A stretch of DNA of 11,228 nucleotides, taken from assembly GCA_964228145.1 (NCBI GenBank), contig CAXQZJ010000129.1:1-11228 (forward strand). Reading direction: 5' to 3'. This stretch comes from Pseudobowmanella sp964228145 (GTDB taxonomy: Bacteria > Pseudomonadota > Gammaproteobacteria > Enterobacterales > Alteromonadaceae). Position 1 is the stretch's first letter, and every line of letters starts with the position of its first letter. The notes beneath the pieces were generated by a model. That model saw only the letters and a list, made by a program, of their open reading frames with translations. It did not search any database and was not told the DNA's origin. A program made the position numbers and the translations under genes. Positions 7,274 to 11,228 of the stretch are shown one piece after another.

Positions 7274-7777
7274 ATGAAATTAGCGCTTTGGTTATTGGCT
7301 TTTTTTAGTTTCACTGCCAGTGCAGTGTGCTACGACAGTATCGATGAAACAACACCGACGAGCCGGTTTATCACCTACGCCAACGGTACTATTTTGGACA
7401 CCAAAACACGTTTATTGTGGATGCGCTGTGCGGTTGGGCAAACCTGGGACAACGAGAATGAAAATTGCGAGGGTGATCCAGACGCCATGAGCTGGCAACA
7501 AGCACTCGAATATGCGTTCAGTGCGGATGAAGCCAGTCAAATAGGTTGGCGCTTACCTAACCTTAAAGAATTGGCTTCGCTGGTAGAGCGGCGCTGCGCG
7601 CGGCCCTCATTAAACGAGGAAATATTCGTTAATGTCCCGGCCGATGACTTTTGGTCTTCTACGCCATCGTTAATCGATTTAGAGTCTGCTTGGGTGATGG
7701 CCTTTTACAATGGCAGTAACGCACGTAAACTCAAAACATTGGCGACCTACGTACGGTTGGTAAAATCAGCTGATTAA
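7274..7777 (+). CDS. Small secreted DUF1566-domain protein
   Basis: A 167-residue protein with a Sec signal peptide (hydrophobic 3-13, cleavage likely after ASA at 17). The mature part is essentially one DUF1566 domain: ILDTKTRLLWMRC (40-52), MSWQQALEYA (72-81), GWRLPNLKELASL (91-103), FWSST (126-130), and the closing YVRLVK (159-164). Four Cys (19, 52, 65, 108) could make two disulfides. The ATG directly abuts the TAA of the larger DUF1566 lipoprotein, with GGGAGG at 7261-7266 as ribosome site, so both are surely co-expressed. The two domains differ considerably in sequence outside the core motifs, so this is not a recent tandem copy. It may be a periplasmic or released partner of the lipoprotein. 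Function unknown. Confidence 0.82.
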   Translation: MKLALWLLAFFSFTASAVCYDSIDETTPTSRFITYANGTILDTKTRLLWMRCAVGQTWDNENENCEGDPDAMSWQQALEYAFSADEASQIGWRLPNLKELASLVERRCARPSLNEEIFVNVPADDFWSSTPSLIDLESAWVMAFYNGSNARKLKTLATYVRLVKSAD

Positions 7778-7788
7778 CCCGTTTTTTT
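7759..7788 (+). terminator. Possible rho-independent terminator at the end of the four-gene cluster
   Basis: The palindrome AATCAGCTGATT (7764-7775), flanked by GGT (7759-7761) and ACC (7777-7779), overlaps the stop codon. It is followed by seven T residues (7782-7788). The stem is short with a small internal loop, but the T-tract is good. Confidence 0.45.
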
Positions 7789-7809
7789 GTATGCCTGACA
7801 AGTCTCGCT

Positions 7810-7829
7810 GTCGCTGACCTGCGGCTTTT
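7810..7829 (+). terminator. Weak hairpin plus T-tract between the DUF1566 gene and yggN
   Basis: GTCGC (7810-7814) can pair with GCGGC (7821-7825), with one G-U pair, followed by TTTT. It may back up the terminator just upstream, but is weak. Confidence 0.25.
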
Positions 7830-7869
7830 GCTTTAATGCAAATTAACCGCTTTTGATGGGCATATTTGC

Positions 7870-8661
7870 TTGATTAAATATTTTTCGTTAACTCTGTTGT
7901 TGGTTTGCATACTGGCGCCGGCAAAGGCCAAGGCTGACTTTAGTTGTGCCGCTGACTTTGAGCTTGGGGTGCTTGTTGATCAAAAGCATATTCGGGTGAT
8001 GAAAGACGGCAGAACACAATACCAAATCAATACCGACGGACAATTAATCGTATTAGGTGAGTGGGTAAAGGTTTCAGTCGAACAGCAACAGCAATTGAGA
8101 AAATTTGAGCAGGGGATCAGATACACAGTGCCCAAGATGGTTATTCTTGCCACCGAGGGTGTAGATCTGGCCACTGAAACGGTTAAACATGTATATCAGA
8201 ACTTAGTAGGTCAGGACTCAGCCAGTGTGCGGCGTCTGGAAGCTGCGTTGTCGCGGGTCCAGCAAAAAGTCCAGCGAAAATATGTACGCGCAGGAGATCA
8301 TTATTTTATTGGGCCCCGCAGTCTTGAAAATGTTGATGAACTGATGGATACCGAAATCGAACAAGAGCTGGACAACGCGTTTAATACTACCGTTGGCGGG
8401 CTATTGTCGGCAATCGGTGGACTGAGTTCAGATGAAGCAGGACATTTAATTAAAGCTGAGCAAGCCATTAATGATTTTGAAACCATGGGCGCTGAAATTG
8501 AACGCCAGGTGGGGCCTCAGGCACAGATACTGCGCAACAAGGCCCGTTGGTTTTGTGGTAAGTTGCAACGTCTGGATAGTATAGAAGAATCCCTTAGAGC
8601 GGGTATCCCACAGCTGGCTGAATTCAATATTATCTCAACCAATCCAACCCGCAGCGAGTAA
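7870..8661 (+). CDS. yggN: YggN-like DUF2884 family protein, exported
   Basis: A 263-residue protein with a Sec signal peptide (hydrophobic 5-17, cleavage near AKAKA, about residue 22). The mature N-terminus resembles E. coli YggN: two Cys-containing ends (C26, C229), a short beta region with the DGQLIVLGEWVKVS stretch (56-69), then mostly helices, including a heptad-like segment (about 118-140) and the FIGPRSLENVDELMD region (146-160). A small glycine-rich helix GGLLSAIGGLS (176-186) and a C-terminal WFCGKLQRLDSIEESLRAGIPQL (227-249) also fit the family. Function of DUF2884 is unknown; the location is probably periplasmic. No in-frame ATG precedes the signal peptide, because a stop lies at 7834-7836; TTG 7870 is the best start, with GATGGG 9 bases upstream. 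It faces hemW with only 6 bases between stops, the neighbourhood also seen around yggN in enterobacteria. Confidence 0.78.
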   Translation: MIKYFSLTLLLVCILAPAKAKADFSCAADFELGVLVDQKHIRVMKDGRTQYQINTDGQLIVLGEWVKVSVEQQQQLRKFEQGIRYTVPKMVILATEGVDLATETVKHVYQNLVGQDSASVRRLEAALSRVQQKVQRKYVRAGDHYFIGPRSLENVDELMDTEIEQELDNAFNTTVGGLLSAIGGLSSDEAGHLIKAEQAINDFETMGAEIERQVGPQAQILRNKARWFCGKLQRLDSIEESLRAGIPQLAEFNIISTNPTRSE

Positions 8662-8667
8662 CAGGGC

Positions 8668-9810
8668 TTACACCATCATTTCCAATAATGAGTTAAGGTA
8701 TCGCCGACCTTGGCTCGTTACCTGCCAGTGATCAGGTTGTTCAGCCAGCAGGCCCATGTCAATGGCGCGTCGCAATTTAGATGCCGTATCAAATTGGTCG
8801 ACAGACAAACCGGTTAAACGGGTGTAATCCCGTTTCGGACACGCCTCAAGTAAGCGAAAACGATTCATAAAAAACTCAAAAGGCCGATCCTCTGGCGCGA
8901 CGGGGTCCTGTTGATAAAGATAGTCTTTGCCGATTTGCATGTAACCACGGGGGTGCTTAATTTTCGACATACGTTGGATTGTGCCATCCGCAAAGGTGAC
9001 TTTGCCATGGGCGCCGCAGCCAATGCCCAAATAGTCGCCGTAACGCCAATAATTTAAATTATGTTGGCACTGGAATCCCGGCTTGCTATAGCCTGAAATT
9101 TCATACTGCTGATATCCAGCCAAGAGCAGTTTTTGATGGCCCGCTTGCTGAATATCCCACAGTACATCGTCATCAGGTAAGGATGGCGGTTTACTGGCAA
9201 ATTGTGTATTGGGCTCGATGGTGAGCTGATACCAGCTTAAGTGAGGAGGTGCTTGATCTATTGCCGTTTCAAGATCTTGCATAGCTTGGCTTAGAGACTG
9301 CTCAGGCAGTCCATGCATTAAATCCAGATTAAAGCTGTTTAAGCCCGCCTGGCGAGCATAGCCAGCCGCGTTCAGGGCCTGATGCTTATCGTGAATGCGA
9401 CCTAACACGGCAAGATGTTGAGGTTCGAAGCTCTGAACACCAATCGAAATACGGTTAATACCTGACTCAGCAAAGCCTTTGAATTTGTCTGTTTCTAATG
9501 TGCCGGGGTTCGCTTCCATAGTAATTTCTGCCTGAGGGCTAAGCTCAACCCGTTGGCGAACCCCACTAAGTAGTCGATCCATGGCCGCTTCACTCAGCAG
9601 GCTAGGGGTGCCACCTCCAATAAAAATTGTTTCGATTGGGCGGCCCTGCAACAGAGTGGCATCTCGCTCGAGATCATCGAGTAAGTGCGCAATATATTCC
9701 TGTTCTGGGATCGCGCCTTTTTGGCCATGGGAATTAAAGTCACAGTAAGGACATTTTTGTACGCACCAGGGAATATGAATATAAAGGCTAACGGGTGGCA
9801 AGTACGTCAA
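8668..9810 (-). CDS. hemW: Radical SAM haem chaperone HemW
   Basis: A 380-residue cytoplasmic radical-SAM-fold protein, formerly annotated as an oxygen-independent coproporphyrinogen III oxidase-like protein. The N-terminal SLYIHIPWC leads to the 4Fe-4S motif C16-x3-C20-x2-C23-x-F25. GGGTPS (65-70) follows, and the HNLNYW motif (250-255) linked to haem binding in HemW is intact. A C-terminal winged-helix-like HemN_C region (FEFFMNRFRLLE, 311-322, onward) completes the family length. HemW binds haem and delivers it to respiratory proteins; it does not oxidise coproporphyrinogen. The start is TTG 9810, overlapping the rdgB stop (TTGA). It is supported by GAGGA 7 bases upstream and by the fact that it gives the usual HemW N-terminus. 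Translation is probably coupled to rdgB. Confidence 0.93.
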   Translation of the reverse strand: MTYLPPVSLYIHIPWCVQKCPYCDFNSHGQKGAIPEQEYIAHLLDDLERDATLLQGRPIETIFIGGGTPSLLSEAAMDRLLSGVRQRVELSPQAEITMEANPGTLETDKFKGFAESGINRISIGVQSFEPQHLAVLGRIHDKHQALNAAGYARQAGLNSFNLDLMHGLPEQSLSQAMQDLETAIDQAPPHLSWYQLTIEPNTQFASKPPSLPDDDVLWDIQQAGHQKLLLAGYQQYEISGYSKPGFQCQHNLNYWRYGDYLGIGCGAHGKVTFADGTIQRMSKIKHPRGYMQIGKDYLYQQDPVAPEDRPFEFFMNRFRLLEACPKRDYTRLTGLSVDQFDTASKLRRAIDMGLLAEQPDHWQVTSQGRRYLNSLLEMMV

Positions 9811-10406
9811 ATGCCAGTCCTCAGTTGCGACAGCAGTGCTTGAAGCGCCTGGCCCCGATGACTGACCCGGTTTTTATCAGCTTTGTCCATTTGAGCTGCG
9901 GTACAGCCAAATTGTTCGACAAAAAATACCGGGTCATAACCAAATCCGCCGTCACCCTGTGGCTCAGTGAGGATCTGACCTGCCCATTGGCCGAGACAAA
10001 TGACAGGCAGAGGGTCATCAGCATGACGCAAATATACCAGACAGCAGACAAATTTGGCGCGGCGTTGTTCGCCTTGCAAACCGTGCATTTGGGATAATAG
10101 ATGCTGAATGTTGGCGTTGTCGTCTCCGTGCTGGCCTGCATAACGTGCTGAATAAATCCCAGGTGCCCCATCTAATGCGTCAACGACCAGGCCTGAATCA
10201 TCCGCGATGCATGGCTGGCCGGTGATTTTGCTTGCATGACGGGCTTTAATCAGCGCGTTTTCGACGAACGTTAAGCCATTCTCTTCAGCATCTGAAACCT
10301 GCCAATCCGCTTGCGAGCGAACGTTATAGTTTAACGGCTGCAGTATTTCTGTCAGCTCGCGAAGTTTGCCTTGATTATTAGTGGCTAGTACCAGTGTCGT
10401 TGTCAT
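9807..10406 (-). CDS. rdgB: XTP/dITP diphosphatase (non-canonical purine NTP pyrophosphatase) RdgB
   Basis: A 199-residue cytoplasmic enzyme of the HAM1/RdgB family, full length for the family. It hydrolyses dITP, ITP and XTP to monophosphates plus pyrophosphate, keeping deaminated purines out of DNA. Family motifs are all present: ATNNQGKL (8-15) for the phosphate loop, ENGLTFVENALIKA (42-55), IADDSGL (67-73) with D70, GGFGYDPVF (153-161) and KNRVSHR (178-184). ATG 10406 is the start; the ribosome site is weak (AAAGA). The end overlaps the hemW start at TTGA, matching the conserved rdgB-hemW pair of gammaproteobacteria. The cyclophilin gene lies 60 bases upstream on the same strand, with a small hairpin between, so rdgB may have its own promoter. 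Confidence 0.95.
   Translation of the reverse strand: MTTTLVLATNNQGKLRELTEILQPLNYNVRSQADWQVSDAEENGLTFVENALIKARHASKITGQPCIADDSGLVVDALDGAPGIYSARYAGQHGDDNANIQHLLSQMHGLQGEQRRAKFVCCLVYLRHADDPLPVICLGQWAGQILTEPQGDGGFGYDPVFFVEQFGCTAAQMDKADKNRVSHRGQALQALLSQLRTGI
9808..9822 (-). promoter_or_regulatory. Ribosome-binding site fixing the TTG start of hemW
   Basis: On the minus strand GAGGA (plus-strand TCCTC, 9818-9822) sits 7 bases before TTG (9810-9808), inside the end of rdgB. There is no ATG nearby that would keep the conserved N-terminus. Confidence 0.6.
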
Positions 10407-10417
10407 TGGGGATCTTT

Positions 10418-10438
10418 AAAAATACGTCAGACCCGTAT
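10418..10438 (-). terminator. Short hairpin with T-tract between the cyclophilin gene and rdgB
   Basis: On the minus strand ATACG and CGTAT (plus 10422-10426 and 10434-10438) form a perfect 5-bp stem with a 7-base loop, followed by four more T residues. It is short and may only partly separate the cyclophilin gene from rdgB. A 10-bp palindrome CTGTCGACAG lies at 10452-10461. Confidence 0.35.
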
Positions 10439-10466
10439 AGTACCATAGCCTCTGTCGACAGTTATA

Positions 10467-11228
10467 TCAGCCTTGTTTGACCTTTACCGGGTAGTAACAA
10501 ATATCAAGATTGCCATTGCCTTTATAGTGAAAAAACGGGTTGTCCCTGCTACGACTATCTTGCAGGGTTTGCTGATGTTTTGGTCCGGTAAAAAGCTGTA
10601 CTTGCAGGTTTAGTTTGTTGTGGAAATGGGATTGGTCGCCGATTCTGGCACTCAATATCATGCTTTCACGGGATGGATTGTCGATTACACCCCCTTGCTC
10701 ACGTTCGCCGCGGGGTAAAGACTGAAGGTTATCCATGCCGTGTATAACGCGGCCGAACACTGACATGTTGCGATCAAGATGTCTTGGTGCCTGTCCAATC
10801 ACAACATAAAAATGGCTGGTGGCTGAATTCAGTTCGGTACTGCGCGCCATTGCCACGGCACCGGGGCAATGCAATAACCAGCGCTGCTGTTGTTGTGGAT
10901 CCTGGCCGGCAGTAAATTGCTGCCAATAGCCTACTTGTTGGGCAAACAGGTCCTGCGTTTGCACTGAGGTAAATGGTTGCGCTGAGAGTTGAGTGACTGC
11001 CGTAGAGGTCTCCGCGGCGAGAGGCACCAGTGGCTGCTTGTCGGCGCTTTCGTCAGTGTCGCCAGCCTGAGCGACAAAGCCTTCAATCACCCGGTAAAAA
11101 GGTAAGCCGTCGTAATAGCCACCCTTAACCAACGTCTTAAAGCGTTCAACATGCTGGGGGGCCGCAAAGGGGGCTAACTCGATAACCACAGGCCCGCTCG
11201 TCAATGTTAAATAAACCAAATTGTCCGG
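10467..11228 (-). CDS. Large cyclophilin-type peptidyl-prolyl cis-trans isomerase, N-terminus cut by the window
   Basis: 253 residues are visible; the true start is beyond the right edge. The reading frame is open to the last base, and the residues before the apparent TTG 11219 (P-D-N) fit the family lead-in to the first strand. Cyclophilin fold motifs: VVIELAPFAAPQHVERFKTLV, then FYRVIEGFVAQAGD, which holds the catalytic Arg (codon 11093-11091). Later come a GAVAMAR-like block, HFYVVIGQAPRHLD and SVFGRVIHGMDNL. An insertion of about 60 residues after FVAQAGD, rich in Q, S and T, and a C-terminal tail of about 60 residues after the core are both unlike small PpiA/PpiB. They fit the large cyclophilins common in Alteromonadales and xanthomonads, which are usually periplasmic; the signal peptide would be outside the window. 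The role is protein folding by proline isomerisation; clients are unknown. Confidence 0.87.
   Translation of the reverse strand, partial: PDNLVYLTLTSGPVVIELAPFAAPQHVERFKTLVKGGYYDGLPFYRVIEGFVAQAGDTDESADKQPLVPLAAETSTAVTQLSAQPFTSVQTQDLFAQQVGYWQQFTAGQDPQQQQRWLLHCPGAVAMARSTELNSATSHFYVVIGQAPRHLDRNMSVFGRVIHGMDNLQSLPRGEREQGGVIDNPSRESMILSARIGDQSHFHNKLNLQVQLFTGPKHQQTLQDSRSRDNPFFHYKGNGNLDICYYPVKVKQG

Noticed and set aside
9795..10097. A 100-codon plus-strand open frame opposite rdgB/hemW
   Set aside because: It lies antisense to rdgB, whose motifs are complete; it has no recognisable domain or ribosome site and is a shadow frame.
9821..10171. A 116-codon minus-strand open frame inside rdgB in another frame
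   Set aside because: Same strand but out of frame with the fully conserved rdgB; no family resemblance.
11217..11219. TTG as a real start for the cyclophilin gene
   Set aside because: The frame stays open to the window edge and the preceding residues fit the family; the protein very likely starts outside the window with a signal peptide.
1..11228. CRISPR arrays, tRNA/rRNA genes, insertion sequences, phage genes, toxin-antitoxin pairs
   Set aside because: No repeat-spacer pattern, tRNA-like structure, transposase, integrase or small paired genes could be found by reading the sequence.

Overview
The window looks like chromosomal DNA of a marine gammaproteobacterium, most likely in the Alteromonadales (Alteromonas/Aestuariibacter/Bowmanella-like). 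This is inferred from moderate GC content, a maltodextrin-type permease next to a lipoprotein alpha-amylase, the conserved rdgB-hemW pair with yggN beside it, and many secreted or lipoprotein genes. No tRNA, rRNA, insertion sequence, CRISPR array or phage gene was seen. All coding frames look intact; only the two edge genes are cut, by the window boundaries.

Layout. (1) Positions 1-309, minus strand: the N-terminus of an FMN-binding glutamate synthase-family protein, running off the left edge. (2) 310-524: a divergent intergenic region with several small dyads. (3) 525-3739, plus strand: a two-gene alpha-glucan module, an MFS/GPH-type sugar permease and a GH13 alpha-amylase-family lipoprotein that overlap by one base. 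(4) 3740-4068: a gene-free stretch with a probable terminator hairpin, a second strong hairpin and a 14-bp palindrome. (5) 4069-7777, plus strand: a tight four-gene cluster (gaps of 2, 2 and 0 bases) encoding a receiver-CheC response regulator/phosphatase, a stand-alone PAS protein, a large lipoprotein with three PKD/Ig-like repeats and a C-terminal DUF1566 domain, and a small secreted DUF1566 protein. (6) 7870-8661, plus strand: yggN (DUF2884), facing (7) hemW and rdgB on the minus strand (8668-10406, overlapping at TTGA). (8) 10467-11228, minus strand: a large cyclophilin-type peptidyl-prolyl isomerase cut by the right edge.

How the genes work together. The permease and amylase would cut maltodextrins at the cell surface or in the periplasm and import the products. 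RdgB and HemW are housekeeping functions (nucleotide-pool cleaning and haem delivery). The most unusual unit is the four-gene cluster. Two cytoplasmic signalling proteins, a CheC-type phosphatase fused to a receiver domain and a PAS domain with no output domain, are spaced for co-translation with two exported DUF1566 (Lcl-type, probably C-type-lectin-like) proteins. No methyl-accepting protein, kinase or cyclic-di-GMP enzyme is present nearby. This suggests an uncharacterised link between phospho-signalling and a surface binding or adhesion layer. The link is inferred from gene order and spacing only.
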